Shown here: positions 44,268 to 53,382 of the stretch, piece after piece
Layout of the letters: every line of letters starts with the position of its first letter
Position numbering within the stretch: position 1 is the stretch's first letter
Source: Rhodopirellula sp. SM50
GTDB lineage: Bacteria; Planctomycetota; Planctomycetia; Pirellulales; Pirellulaceae
NCBI RefSeq assembly: GCF_002289565.1
Contig: NZ_NTFY01000084.1
Span: 1-64,000 of the forward strand
DNA length: 64,000 nucleotides
Reading direction: 5' to 3'
Program-made: the position numbers and the translations under genes
Notes under the pieces: model-generated
What the model was told of the DNA's origin: nothing
The model's input: only the letters and a program-made list of their open reading frames with translations
Database searches by the model: none

Positions 44268-44640
44268 CGAAGTTTCTCCCGAAACGAAGTGTGTGCCGAG
44301 AATCTACGTTTGGCGTTGATCGGAACACCCGACCAAGCTCCTCGACACCGATCCAAGCGAACGTGCCGAGGAGATGTTTCCGAGAAAAATTGGAAATCGA
44401 TCGGGTAGAACGAGGGCGAAGAAAAGAAGGCAGAACGATACGGGGCAGAATGATGTACCGGAAAAAGTAGGGCATGCTGTGCATGCCACCAGCCAGGCTC
44501 TCTCGTCGGGCGCATTGCGGAAAAGACGCAAGCCCCTACCGGTTAACGCTGAACGGCACGACGGCGTCTGCGTCTCGTCCCCGCTGAGACGGCAGGATGC
44601 ACCTGAACAGGTGCCGTGTATTCGCCGGTATTTTTCTCCT
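44268..44640. other. Gene-free interval upstream of a peptidase remnant
   Basis: Promoter region of the leftward surface-protein gene, a family F repeat at 44411-44452, and otherwise unassigned sequence. Confidence 0.6.
44411..44452. repeat. Family F repeat
   Basis: AGAAAAGAAGGCAGAACGAT and onward, second copy of the 43.18 kb sequence. Confidence 0.65.
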
Positions 44641-44835
44641 TTTCAGGTCACGATTCCCCACGAGTTTCTGCATGCGATCGGATACCATCATGACGAATCG
44701 CACGCCGCCAGCCCGCACCTGAGCGACACCAACAGTATTATGAATGTGGGCAAACAAATCCGCGAGCGGCATTTGCGCCACGTGCTTGCCGACCTGGAAG
44801 ACTTGGTCCCCGACGCCCGATTTTCACTGGCGTGA
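44641..44835 (+). pseudogene. Zinc metallopeptidase (metzincin-type) fragment
   Basis: The last 64 codons of an open frame carry the zinc site HEFLHAIGYHHD (HExxHxxGxxHD) and a following Met-turn-like SIMNVG. These are the two hallmarks of metzincins such as matrixins and astacins. Sequence upstream in this frame is not peptidase-like and has no signal peptide, so only the active-site end remains. It overlaps no other gene and stops just before the convergent lyase gene. A short intact protein is unlikely but not excluded. Confidence 0.5.
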
Positions 44836-44860
44836 TGGGATCAACGCAGTCGTCAGACCG

Positions 44861-46789
44861 TTACCAGTCACTCAACGGAACGGGCGTGAAGCGCCCGCTT
44901 GAGGGGGAATCACAGCTTCCCGGCGTCGCCACGACGACCAAGCGAAGCTCGCCCGTAGCCGGAGCTTCGACTTCATACGCCACCATCTGCGTGCCGGGAT
45001 TCGGTGAATCCCATTCGTGCCGCGGCTGTTCCGTGTTGACGATCGACCAGGTCGCCCCGCGCGGTTCCACGATCGTCAGTTTCAGTCGCCGGTCATGTTG
45101 GGTCAGTTGCAACGTGGCCCCGGTTTGTGATTCAACCCCCGACGGCGTGATCATGCCCCAACGCACCCGGCTGCCGGGCGTCAATCCGTCCAATTCATCT
45201 TGAATCACGACTTCACGCGACGGCAGCAATGCCAGGCCGCGGCGAACGTTTCCGGCTTGGCCCTTGTAGACCGAACTCAAATCGGCGATGGAGTGCGGGA
45301 AGTCGTGTTCGCTTGAAAAGTCAACGATCTCGGCATGACCTTTGGCGATTTGCAGTTTCCCGTCGATGACCAAGGTGTTGTGTCCGGCATTGATTTGGCG
45401 AAAGATCGTCCAGCGATCGGAATCTTGTGCCGCACTCCACAGGTTCATGCCGCGCGATTCAATGCCGTGGTAACCTTCGGCCCCCAGGTCGAGCGCCCAA
45501 CGCACGCCGTCGGCATCGAGCACGAACGAGCCCGTGTCCATTTGTCCGTGCGGAGCCGACGGCGAACCGGCTTTCAAGCCGACGAACGTCGAATGCGGGT
45601 TTGTCCACGAACTGCGGTGGACCGCAATCGGTGTGCTACTTTCACTTTGCCAATGCAACGGCATTCGGATGTCAACTTCCTCCAAGGCTTGGTCGTCGCC
45701 CATCCATAGCAGCGCCAGTGGCAGCAAACGGTTTCCGCCCGAACCGGCGTCGTGTGAATCGAAGTTGCTCAGGGACTCCCTGACGCGTGCCGCTTCACCG
45801 AGCAGCCAATCCGGACGATCGTAGCGACGTGCCAACCAATACAAGGCCGCTTGGGGTTTGCGGCTCGAACCTCCATCGGCATAGTTAAACGTTTCGCCCG
45901 AAGGTCCCGTCATCAGAGCCATGTATTGCCCCGTTTCATTAAAGCCCGCCATCTGGCTCAAATCAAAATCGCTTTCCAAAACAGAATCAAGCACCGCCAA
46001 CAGCATCACATTGAAACTCGTCCCGTAAGCCCAGTAGCCCGGCCCCTCGGGATAACTTCCGTGGGGCGCAAACGCTTTCATCGATCGCGGCACATTTTGA
46101 ATCGCCTGCAGCACCGTGTTTGCCGCCAGCTCCGGTTCGTCTTCCAGGATCGCGAGCGCACCGGCGGTCATTCCACAATGACAGACCTGTCCCCAGTTGT
46201 TCGTGGCGCGAACCCATTTGTTGTGTTTCGTCGTCAACGGCAGCGCGACTCCCTTGTCTTTGATGGCCTGACGAATCGTTTGTCGGCTGGCATCGTCCAG
46301 TGCGTCGAACATCCAGTCGTATCCGATCGCCATCCCCAGTGTCATCTCGGCCACGTCCAGATAATGACTCGGGTTCCAATCCGCAAACTCCGCAATCGCC
46401 AGCATCTCTTGCTTGCCACGCTGGACGTACTTCGACTCGCGCGTCAACTGATACGCCATCGACAGATTCAGCATCCTTTCCACACAGCGACGCGATTGGC
46501 CCAGCAAACGTCGGCCTTCCAGGTCTCGCGTGATCGGTGGAACATCGGCGAGCAGATCGGCGTGACGGATGACGGCTTGGGCCAGTACATCACGCGTCGA
46601 CGACGAATCACCCAGGGACGCCCGCAACGATTCAAACCGCGCCGCATCGGCGATCAACCGCGGATGGGTTTTCGGGACCGCCGCAATGCGTGTTTGCAAC
46701 TCTTCGATCGTCACCGCGGACGACGTGCCTTGCCCAATGACGCGCGTCGCCACAAGGGCCAGGAAGATCGGAAACAAGACTCGGTGCAT
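44861..46789 (-). CDS. Exported heparinase II/III-like polysaccharide lyase
   Basis: A 642-residue protein with a signal peptide (about residues 1-19). An alpha/alpha-toroid domain covers about residues 50-370, with NNWGQVCHCGMTAGAL and the GSYPEGPGYWAYGTSF motif characteristic of the heparinase II/III family. A C-terminal beta-sandwich domain (about 400-640) contains HGQMDTGSFVLDADG and GHNTLVIDG, as in those lyases. It should cleave an acidic polysaccharide by beta-elimination; heparan, alginate or a marine sulfated glycan are options that sequence alone does not decide. Confidence 0.9.
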   Translation of the reverse strand: MHRVLFPIFLALVATRVIGQGTSSAVTIEELQTRIAAVPKTHPRLIADAARFESLRASLGDSSSTRDVLAQAVIRHADLLADVPPITRDLEGRRLLGQSRRCVERMLNLSMAYQLTRESKYVQRGKQEMLAIAEFADWNPSHYLDVAEMTLGMAIGYDWMFDALDDASRQTIRQAIKDKGVALPLTTKHNKWVRATNNWGQVCHCGMTAGALAILEDEPELAANTVLQAIQNVPRSMKAFAPHGSYPEGPGYWAYGTSFNVMLLAVLDSVLESDFDLSQMAGFNETGQYMALMTGPSGETFNYADGGSSRKPQAALYWLARRYDRPDWLLGEAARVRESLSNFDSHDAGSGGNRLLPLALLWMGDDQALEEVDIRMPLHWQSESSTPIAVHRSSWTNPHSTFVGLKAGSPSAPHGQMDTGSFVLDADGVRWALDLGAEGYHGIESRGMNLWSAAQDSDRWTIFRQINAGHNTLVIDGKLQIAKGHAEIVDFSSEHDFPHSIADLSSVYKGQAGNVRRGLALLPSREVVIQDELDGLTPGSRVRWGMITPSGVESQTGATLQLTQHDRRLKLTIVEPRGATWSIVNTEQPRHEWDSPNPGTQMVAYEVEAPATGELRLVVVATPGSCDSPSSGRFTPVPLSDW

Positions 46790-47277
46790 GGTCGTTGAAT
46801 CTCGGTGGGGGAGGGTGTTGGGGCGTTGATCCGATGGACCTGCGATGGAAAGGCCCGATTATACGCCGAACCAACTCGGAGCCGGACCTTGGGGGTGCTC
46901 ACGCGATTCCCGGCCATGGGACGTCGATTCTTTTTCTGCAGGATCTGGCAATCGATTTAGATTCTCTCCCTCTGGGAGAGACGGCGTTTGCGCAGCAAGC
47001 AAACGCCAGAGAGGGCCGGCGGCTCGGAATAACTCTGCGACGACCGCTCGCCCCTCCCCTCGCTTCGCTCGACCCTCCCGCACACGGGAGGGTGACTTCT
47101 TCACTTGGTGCCTATGCCCCTCGCTGCCAGGGAGGGTGACTTCTTCACTTGATGCCGACGGGGCTGCGTTCACGCATCCCAAGCTTTGATGCGGCACCGG
47201 ACTTGCAAACGTTCACTCCCAGCCGAAGTGCCTTCGGCCTGAAACACTGCAAATCACGAGACTCAACGGAGCCCCCC
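46790..47277. other. Gene-free interval with family G palindrome
   Basis: Divergent spacer between the lyase and the toroid-protein gene. It contains the CCCTCCC palindrome and a duplicated GGGAGGGTGACTTCTTCACT (about 47087-47106 and 47130-47149). No gene is supportable. Confidence 0.65.
47050..47153. repeat. Family G palindrome plus duplicated GGGTGACTTCTTCACTTG
   Basis: Inverse copy of the 11.34 kb sequence, followed by two direct copies of a 20-base unit about 43 bases apart. Confidence 0.75.
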
Positions 47278-48429
47278 ATGAATCGACGATGGAATTTCCA
47301 CCGCCCGCGACGGATTTTTGTCCCCCTGCTGACACTCGTCTTGTTGGGCGGACCGGCGATCGCGGCGGACAATGAGGCAGCGCAAACAGAAGCGATCTCA
47401 AAAACGGAAATGCAACGTCGGCAGATCGTCGACAAAGGACTGGCGTTTTTGGCCAAGGAAGGTCAATCGAGTGCGGGAACGTTTTCCGATCGTGTCGGCC
47501 CGGGCGTGACGGCGCTCGCGATCACGTCGGCGCTGCGCAACGGAAAAACCGTCGATGATCCGATGGTCGCCAATGGCTTGAAGGCACTTGAGGGTTACAT
47601 CAAACCCGATGGCGGGATCTACGGCAACGGACGATTGAAAAACTACGAAACCTGTGTGGCGATGGTGTGCTTTGCCGAAGCCAACGCGTCGGGCAAGTAC
47701 AATGAGACCCTCAAACGGGCCAGGGACTTTGTCACCGGCATTCAATATGGCGAAGGTCAACGTGACCCATCGGATCCCTGGTACGGCGGGGTCGGCTATG
47801 GCGGCGCAGGCCGGCCGGACCTGTCCAACACGGCGTACATGATCGAAGCCCTCCGCGCTGCCGAAGCAGCCCCGAACGACCCGGCGATTCAGCGTGCCTT
47901 GGCATTCGTCTCGCGCTGCCAAAATCTGGACAGCAAGTACAACGACACGGCGTTCGCGGCCAAGGTCGATGATGGCGGGTTCTACTATGAGATCCCGACA
48001 ACCAAGATCGACCCAAGCACTTCAGAAGAACGCTACACGCCCAACGGCGGGTTGCGCAGCTACGGTTCGATGGGCTACGCCGGTCTGAAAAGCATGATCT
48101 TCGCCGGATTGACCCCGACAGACCCACGCGTCAAAGCCGCACTCCAATGGATCCGAGATCATTACGACGTCGAAAGCAATCCCGGTATGGGATCGGCCGG
48201 GCTGTACTACTACTACCACACCTTCGCCGCCGCACTCAACGCCGCCGGATTAAAAACCATCGACGACGTCGACGGAACCGAGCACGATTGGAAAGCGGAC
48301 TTGGTCGCCGAACTTGCCCAGCGCCAAAACGATGACGGCTCTTGGAGCAACCGCAACCAACGCTGGTTCGAAAACGACAAGAACCTTGCAACCAGCTTTG
48401 CCTTGATGGCACTAGCGCATTGCAAGTAG
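47278..48429 (+). CDS. Exported terpenoid-cyclase-fold (prenyltransferase/squalene oxidase repeat) protein
   Basis: A 383-residue protein. ATG 47278 has CGGAG upstream and gives a signal peptide (about residues 1-30). The mature protein repeats the alpha/alpha-barrel units of the prenyltransferase/squalene oxidase repeat family: 'VTALAITSALRNG', 'GLKALEGYIKPDGGIYG', 'LKNYETCVAMVCFAEA', 'NDDGSWSN..NLATSFALMAL'. No DxDD catalytic motif of hopene cyclases is seen, and export argues against terpene synthesis, so it is probably a binding or structural relative. The downstream membrane-protein gene begins ten bases after its stop. Confidence 0.9.
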   Translation: MNRRWNFHRPRRIFVPLLTLVLLGGPAIAADNEAAQTEAISKTEMQRRQIVDKGLAFLAKEGQSSAGTFSDRVGPGVTALAITSALRNGKTVDDPMVANGLKALEGYIKPDGGIYGNGRLKNYETCVAMVCFAEANASGKYNETLKRARDFVTGIQYGEGQRDPSDPWYGGVGYGGAGRPDLSNTAYMIEALRAAEAAPNDPAIQRALAFVSRCQNLDSKYNDTAFAAKVDDGGFYYEIPTTKIDPSTSEERYTPNGGLRSYGSMGYAGLKSMIFAGLTPTDPRVKAALQWIRDHYDVESNPGMGSAGLYYYYHTFAAALNAAGLKTIDDVDGTEHDWKADLVAELAQRQNDDGSWSNRNQRWFENDKNLATSFALMALAHCK

Positions 48430-48439
48430 CGGTGCATCG

Positions 48440-49147
48440 ATGATGCGACGAGAGCGTATTTGGGCGATTCACTTAGCGACGCTGGTCACGCTGGCCGCGT
48501 GGGCCGGGTTGGATCCGCTGTTTCTGACGATGGTGCGACACGCTCCGTGGACCGACTCCCCTGGTGCGGTGGATTGGAGTCGTTGGGTCGGGTTCGCATC
48601 GCTGGTCGTGTTCGCGGCCACCAGCTTGGCGGCGCTGTTGTTGACGCGGTCGCAGCGTTGGAGGATCGCGCTGCGCAAAACTTCACTCCGTCAGCTGCTC
48701 GCGATCACCACTGTGATCGCGCTCTGGTGCGGATTGGTGATTCACCACGAGTCGATCGCCTGGCAAGGCAAACGGGTTCGATTCGTGTGGCGCGTTGATG
48801 AGCTGGAAGCGATCGTCGCACCGTTGCGGAATCAGTGGCCCGAACGTGACGGCGAGTTGCCGGCGACGGGACCGTTTATGGCCTACCCGTTCGGACGCCC
48901 GACCACACTGGTTCTGTTGCAATCGCCTGCCTTGGCCAGTCAGCACGTGTATGTGAGCGCGATCGAACGATGCGACGATGGCGCGATCAAGTTGCAGCTG
49001 ACCGGGACCGACGGCGGTGATTGGGCGGAGTGGCATCCGCCGCACAGTCGTCCGATCTCCTTCGTCGGCGGATTGGCCGATCCACATCACCTTCGCGCCG
49101 CCACCGCGATCGGTCACGGCTGGTATCTGGTCCGCTATGACGCTTAG
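48440..49147 (+). CDS. Hypothetical membrane protein
   Basis: A 235-residue protein with three membrane segments (about residues 9-29, 47-70 and 87-105) and a soluble C-terminal domain of about 125 residues containing 'LVLLQSPALASQHVYVSAIERCDDGAIKLQL'. The family is not recognised. It follows the toroid-protein gene by ten bases and is probably co-transcribed with it. Confidence 0.75.
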   Translation: MMRRERIWAIHLATLVTLAAWAGLDPLFLTMVRHAPWTDSPGAVDWSRWVGFASLVVFAATSLAALLLTRSQRWRIALRKTSLRQLLAITTVIALWCGLVIHHESIAWQGKRVRFVWRVDELEAIVAPLRNQWPERDGELPATGPFMAYPFGRPTTLVLLQSPALASQHVYVSAIERCDDGAIKLQLTGTDGGDWAEWHPPHSRPISFVGGLADPHHLRAATAIGHGWYLVRYDA

Positions 49148-49539
49148 TATTGCGTGTCAGCGCAAACTTCCAGTAGCGAAGTAGTGCAGCGTCTATCGGT
49201 AGATATCATGCGTGGGGCATGCACCGTCTGCAAACGGCTTCCCTCGATCGATCTGATCAAACAAACGATCTCCGGTATCACCGCAACGGAGAACACCCAC
49301 CGATGGCAAGGCGTACCCACGGATCACTGGCTGCTTTTTATCCGTGGGTACGCTCTGCCATCCGTGGGTTCATTTAAATGGAGGCACAGGGGGGGGATCC
49401 TCGGGCTGGCGGTTCCGGCGTCGTACCGCAACCCACCGGCAATGCATCGATGGGGACAACGTCACGTGGCGTCCGGACCGACGAAGCAATTCGGCCGTTT
49501 CTTCCGGACGGGCGTCGACAATGCGGATGAATTGCAAAC
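49148..49539. other. Gene-free interval with a 23-bp palindrome
   Basis: No coding evidence on either strand. It contains the inverted repeat at 49304-49364 and a G8 run at 49390. Confidence 0.6.
49304..49364. repeat. Long inverted repeat
   Basis: GATGGCAAGGCGTACCCACG and its near-complement CGTGGGTACGCTCTGCCATC around a 15-base loop. One arm carries an extra CGTGGG. It lies between convergent genes. Confidence 0.75.
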
Positions 49540-50910
49540 TCATTTCTTGCCGAGGTGAATCAGCTTTTTGTTGACGAATTCGAGGATGCCCAGGTGTGAC
49601 AGCTCGCGGCCGTAGCCAGAATTCTTGATTCCGCCGAACGGCAGTTCCGCTTGTGATCGAGTGGGTTGGTTGACGAACACCATCCCGGTTTCGATCTGCT
49701 CGGCGACGCGGCGACCGCGTTGGACGTCGGCAGTAAAGACGCTGCCGCCGAGACCGTAGGAGGATTGATTGGCCAATTCGATCGCGGCGGCCTCGTCCTC
49801 GACGACGTACACGGTCGCCACCGGGCCGAACAGTTCTTGGTCGAAGGTGGGCATCTCGGGCGTGACGCCCGTCAGCAGGGTCGGATTGAAGTAAGCGCCC
49901 TCGCGATCTGGCCGATCGCCTCCCAAGAGCACCGTTGCACCGGCGTCGATGGATGCTTGGACTTGCTTTTGCAACTTCACCGCTGCGTCCTCGCTCGAAA
50001 GCGGAGCCAGCGTGGTCTCTTCATCCATCGGATCGCCCATCTGTAGTTCGGACAACTGTTCTTTGAATCCGGTCAAGAACTCGTCGGCGACCGCTTTGAC
50101 GACGATGAACCGCTTGGACGCGACACACGACTGCCCGGCGTTGACGATGCGACCCTTGACGGCTTGGGGAATGACATCTTCCAAGTCCGCGTCTTCGAGC
50201 ACGATAAAGGGGTCATTGCCGCCTAATTCGAGTACGCTGCGTTTCAGGTTCTTGCCGGCCACTGCCGCGACCGCCGCGCCGGCCGGTTCGCTGCCGGTCA
50301 GTGAGATCCCCTGGACCCGCGAGTCGGAGACAATCAGTTCGACGAACTCCGACGGAATGAAAAGGTTCGTGTACACGCCCTCGGGCAGTCCGCATCGGGA
50401 GAACAGTTCTTCAATCGTCTTGGCACACTGCGGAACGTTGCTGGCGTGTTTGACCATCACGGTATTGCCGGCCATGATGTTCGGCGTAGCGAAGCGGACG
50501 ACTTGGTAGAACGGGAAATTCCACGGCATCACGCCCATGACAACGCCCAGCGGTTCGTAATGCAGGTAGGCATCGACGTCTTCGACGTCCATCGGTTGGT
50601 CCGCCAGAAATCGTTCGGCATTGTTGGCATAAAACTCCGCGATGTTGGCGCAGTATTCGATTTCGTATTGGCTTTCGGAAATCCGTTTGCCCATGTCCAG
50701 CGTGATCGTGCGGGCGTACTCGTCGGCGTCGGCGCGAAGCAATTCGGCAAACCGTAGCAAACACCGTTTGCGGTCTGCAAAGGTCTCCCGCCGCCAATCC
50801 TGGTAGGCCGTCTCTGCCGCGCTGACCGCGGCGATCACATCGTCCTTGGAGAGCGGAGTGAATTCCTGAATCGTTTGGTTGGTCGCCGGGTTGATGCTGG
50901 CAATGGTCAT
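49540..50910 (-). CDS. Succinate-semialdehyde dehydrogenase-type aldehyde dehydrogenase
   Basis: A 456-residue NAD(P)-dependent aldehyde dehydrogenase beginning MTIASINPATNQTIQEF, the N-terminus of the short Sad/YneI-type succinate-semialdehyde dehydrogenases. The oxyanion-hole region VMPWNFPFYQ, the cofactor loop FTGS-equivalent ISLTGSEPAG, the general-base glutamate in VLELGGNDP and the catalytic cysteine in NAGQSCVASKR are all present. Substrates of the class are succinate semialdehyde and other small aldehydes. It is the last gene of the leftward group 49.5-53.0 kb, and a MgtC gene lies 70 bases upstream. Confidence 0.94.
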   Translation of the reverse strand: MTIASINPATNQTIQEFTPLSKDDVIAAVSAAETAYQDWRRETFADRKRCLLRFAELLRADADEYARTITLDMGKRISESQYEIEYCANIAEFYANNAERFLADQPMDVEDVDAYLHYEPLGVVMGVMPWNFPFYQVVRFATPNIMAGNTVMVKHASNVPQCAKTIEELFSRCGLPEGVYTNLFIPSEFVELIVSDSRVQGISLTGSEPAGAAVAAVAGKNLKRSVLELGGNDPFIVLEDADLEDVIPQAVKGRIVNAGQSCVASKRFIVVKAVADEFLTGFKEQLSELQMGDPMDEETTLAPLSSEDAAVKLQKQVQASIDAGATVLLGGDRPDREGAYFNPTLLTGVTPEMPTFDQELFGPVATVYVVEDEAAAIELANQSSYGLGGSVFTADVQRGRRVAEQIETGMVFVNQPTRSQAELPFGGIKNSGYGRELSHLGILEFVNKKLIHLGKK

Positions 50911-50980
50911 GGCTCTTCTGTTGAGAAAGAGGAAAGCGAATGAGAGAGTTCAGCGAAGTGGGCAAGCGATCATCATGACA

Positions 50981-51481
50981 TTATTGATCCGGGTCAGAAA
51001 CGATTTTCTTCTTCTGGTTGTCATCGTTGAATAGCTTAATCTTGCGTTCGACAAAACCCAGCAATAACAAGACGGCGATGGCGAGTCCGGTGACCGCCAG
51101 CGCGAGCCCGGTGCGATCGACCGCAACGGCCACTCCGATCCCGGCGGTCAAGTAGATCGTCGCAGCGGTCGTCAACCCTTCCACGCCCTCGTCTTTTTGA
51201 TGCACGATCGTCCCCGCGCCAAGGAAACTGATGCCGACCACGATCGCTTGCAGAATCCGAATCGGGTCCGCCTTGAGCAGGGAGTCGGTTTCCTGTTGCT
51301 CAAATTGATTGACGATTTCTTGACCTAAAACCATCATCAACGCCGATCCGGCGCAGACAAAAATGTGCGTGCGGATCCCGGCCGGTTTGCCGGCGATTTC
51401 ACGCTCGATCCCCAACACCCCACCGCACGCGGCTGAGATTGCGATCGCTTGCAGGTTCGCTAAATCAACGGAGTCAAGCAT
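50981..51481 (-). CDS. MgtC/SapB family membrane protein
   Basis: A 166-residue membrane protein with about four or five helices. Family hallmarks are LAISAACGGVLGIEREIAGK near the N-terminus (residues about 12-30), 'AGIRTHIFVCAGSALMM', and 'ISFLGAGTIVHQ' with 'GLTTAATIYLTAGIGVAV'. MgtC proteins act under low magnesium and acid stress and can regulate ATP synthase; whether that applies here is unknown. It lies between the aldehyde dehydrogenase gene and a TIGR03067 gene, in the same orientation. Confidence 0.93.
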   Translation of the reverse strand: MLDSVDLANLQAIAISAACGGVLGIEREIAGKPAGIRTHIFVCAGSALMMVLGQEIVNQFEQQETDSLLKADPIRILQAIVVGISFLGAGTIVHQKDEGVEGLTTAATIYLTAGIGVAVAVDRTGLALAVTGLAIAVLLLLGFVERKIKLFNDDNQKKKIVSDPDQ

Positions 51482-51546
51482 GGTCTCAACTTTGAACAGG
51501 ACTCGTCACCTTGTCCACGACTGAAAAGGCGAGCTGTGAATATGCA

Positions 51547-52089
51547 CTATTGCTTTGTCAACTCATCGGGAGCCGGATCGCCGGGTTTTCGCTCCAGGGT
51601 CAGCAGCATGTTCTTGCTGCCTTTAGGCGACTTGAAGTCCTTCGGCCGGTCGGCACCGTGCAATGCGTAGCACAACGTCCAACGATGATCGTTGTCGAAT
51701 CGGATAATGCCCTCCGCGACCGCCGTGTCCGGTTTCCGTGGCGGATCGATCTCGCTGGGTCTGGCGAGCTGTGGCACCGATGTCATCGTGATCTTCACGG
51801 GCTTGGTGGACGAGTCGATGCGAAACACGGCGCGGAAACGTTGTTGGTCGTCACGATCATAGGTGACAATCCGATTGATCGAGATCGTGACATAGGTTCC
51901 CTCGACTTCCAATTCACTCAACGGACGGCCTTGGTTGACACCCGAGACAACTTCCCAGCGGCCCTGCAGCTTTTCGGTTAGCGTATCATTCGGCTTCTCT
52001 TCGACCTGTTTCTCTCCAGCCATCACGGGCGGGACGGCAAACAGGGAACTGCACACAATCGCCAGCACGGCGCAAACACGGTTGGACAT
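51547..52089 (-). CDS. Exported TIGR03067-domain protein
   Basis: A 180-residue protein with a signal peptide (about residues 1-24, ending VMAGE). The domain starts LQGRWEVVSGVNQGRPLSEL and ends in LLTLERK, the pattern of the TIGR03067 family found almost only in planctomycetes and relatives. It is predicted to be a small beta-barrel of unknown function. The leftward group of genes around it suggests an envelope-stress context. Confidence 0.9.
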   Translation of the reverse strand: MSNRVCAVLAIVCSSLFAVPPVMAGEKQVEEKPNDTLTEKLQGRWEVVSGVNQGRPLSELEVEGTYVTISINRIVTYDRDDQQRFRAVFRIDSSTKPVKITMTSVPQLARPSEIDPPRKPDTAVAEGIIRFDNDHRWTLCYALHGADRPKDFKSPKGSKNMLLTLERKPGDPAPDELTKQ

Positions 52090-52152
52090 GGTTTATCTCC
52101 AAAGATGAAATTGATTTGATTGTCTCGGTCGCTGAACGTCATCACGCATCAG

Positions 52153-52200
52153 CAAGCGAAGCTTGTTCGGATCGCGTGAAGCTTGTTCGGATCACGCGAT
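52153..52200. repeat. Two-copy tandem repeat GAAGCTTGTTCGGATC
   Basis: Two adjacent units of about 23 bases (about 52153-52198) in the short gap before the TIGR03067 gene. Confidence 0.7.
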
Positions 52201-52227
52201 GCGTGCAGTGAATGCTGCCCGCCTCGA

Positions 52228-52470
52228 TTACTGTTCCGTAGCAAGCGGTTCGGTGTCATGCTGATGTGGTTCGGTGTCCAGACTGGCATCCACTTTCTCC
52301 GCCGTTTCATCGAGCACGTGTTTTGACTTTTCGACAATCACGGAAGTGTCTTGCCGAACCTTGTCGGTGTCCACACGCATCGTCGGATCACCCTCGGGTG
52401 AACTGAACTGCACCCAGCCGACCCAAGCCAGAACCAGCAGCAGGATTGCTACACCAATGATTGCACGCAT
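52228..52470 (-). CDS. Small membrane-anchored protein
   Basis: An 80-residue protein with one N-terminal membrane segment (about residues 4-22) and a polar tail. The tail includes a coiled-coil-like helix ('DKVRQDTSVIVEKSKHVLDETAEKV') and an acidic end. GGAGA-type sequence precedes ATG 52470. The pattern resembles small planctomycete membrane proteins that accompany DUF1328 and small lipoprotein genes, as here. No function is known. Confidence 0.78.
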   Translation of the reverse strand: MRAIIGVAILLLVLAWVGWVQFSSPEGDPTMRVDTDKVRQDTSVIVEKSKHVLDETAEKVDASLDTEPHQHDTEPLATEQ

Positions 52471-52574
52471 TACCTTTCTCCAAAAAAGCGATCCAGAGAC
52501 AAACGGACAAATCCATTTCTCTGCAGTGGGTGGGATGGCTGTCGTCTAAATGTCGGGCACCTCGCCATTGCAAA

Positions 52575-52754
52575 TCATTCCTCCACGGTCACCGTGACAT
52601 CGCCATCGTTCTTGTCACGCTGGATTTCGATGCCGCCGTTGGGAGTGTCGACTTCGACAACGGTTTCTTTTTGGTCGCAACCGGTGGTGCAAGTCGCCAG
52701 CGCGATGAGCGCGCCGAGTAAAAACAAGTGAACATCGTAGTGAAGCGATTTCAT
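52575..52754 (-). CDS. Small lipoprotein
   Basis: A 59-residue protein starting at ATG 52754, preceded by GCAGG. The signal ends in ATCTTGC with lipid-accepting Cys candidates at residues 22 and 26; a tail of about 33 residues ('KETVVEVDTPNGGIEIQRDK') is predicted exported. The 'DTPNGGIEIQRD' segment is beta-like. The function is unknown. It lies between the small membrane protein and DUF1328 genes. Confidence 0.75.
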   Translation of the reverse strand: MKSLHYDVHLFLLGALIALATCTTGCDQKETVVEVDTPNGGIEIQRDKNDGDVTVTVEE

Positions 52755-52840
52755 GAGAATGCCTGCTCTGGGACGCGTCGATTGCGTCCCCGCTTGAGTG
52801 TGAAGTGAGAAATGGGCATCGCCCGTGCTTGGCCCAGCGG

Positions 52841-53008
52841 TCAGACGGCCGAACCGCGTCGACCCATGATCAATCCGATGATGAACAACACCAGGAACAC
52901 GACGAACAAAATTTTTGCGACGGTGGCGGCGGTTCCGGCGACGCCGCCGAATCCGAGGACGCCTGCGATCAATGCAATTACCAGAAAGGTCAGTGCCCAA
53001 CCCAACAT
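52841..53008 (-). CDS. DUF1328 (YtjA-like) small membrane protein
   Basis: A 55-residue protein, too short for many gene finders: [20 protein letters not shown], then [20 protein letters not shown] and [15 protein letters not shown]. The double hydrophobic segment with a central GGVAG turn matches DUF1328. Start ATG 53008 has GGAG six bases upstream. Members are small inner-membrane proteins in stress-related gene groups. It heads the leftward group with the two small genes downstream, opposite the universal stress protein gene. Confidence 0.88.
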   Translation of the reverse strand: MLGWALTFLVIALIAGVLGFGGVAGTAATVAKILFVVFLVLFIIGLIMGRRGSAV

Positions 53009-53382
53009 GTCAATCTCCAAGGTTTGATAGAACGTTGTTTCAAAGCGGTGGACTTCACCGCTTGCCCAATGCCAAAAGAGCGACGCGATTGCCGTGCCAA
53101 ATCAAATGTTTGCGTTTATCCAACGCTAAAAGCCCGTAAATCAGCGGGTTCAAACGGTTGGCCTGGATGCCGGGAACCCAGCGTGGTCGAGAACCGAGCA
53201 AGGGCCGTGAGTCAACGCACTTGAACGCATGTGATCGAGGTATGATGAACAGATGACGAACGGTGTGAGGCGGATTGGAGCAGTCGCGGGTGACTCGTTG
53301 TCGCGACCAGCCTGTCACGGCATGGCGCACGATTTGCGACCATGCGCATCGTTCTGCCACCGTCGAGCGAGAAGGAAATTCA
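53009..53382. other. Divergent promoter region
   Basis: Spacer between DUF1328 (leftward) and the universal stress protein (rightward). It presumably holds both promoters; I could not pick out convincing boxes. Confidence 0.5.

Noticed and set aside
49154-49558. 134-codon frame in the gap before the aldehyde dehydrogenase gene
   Set aside because: Runs across a palindrome and a G8 run, has no ribosome-binding site and no protein-like composition.
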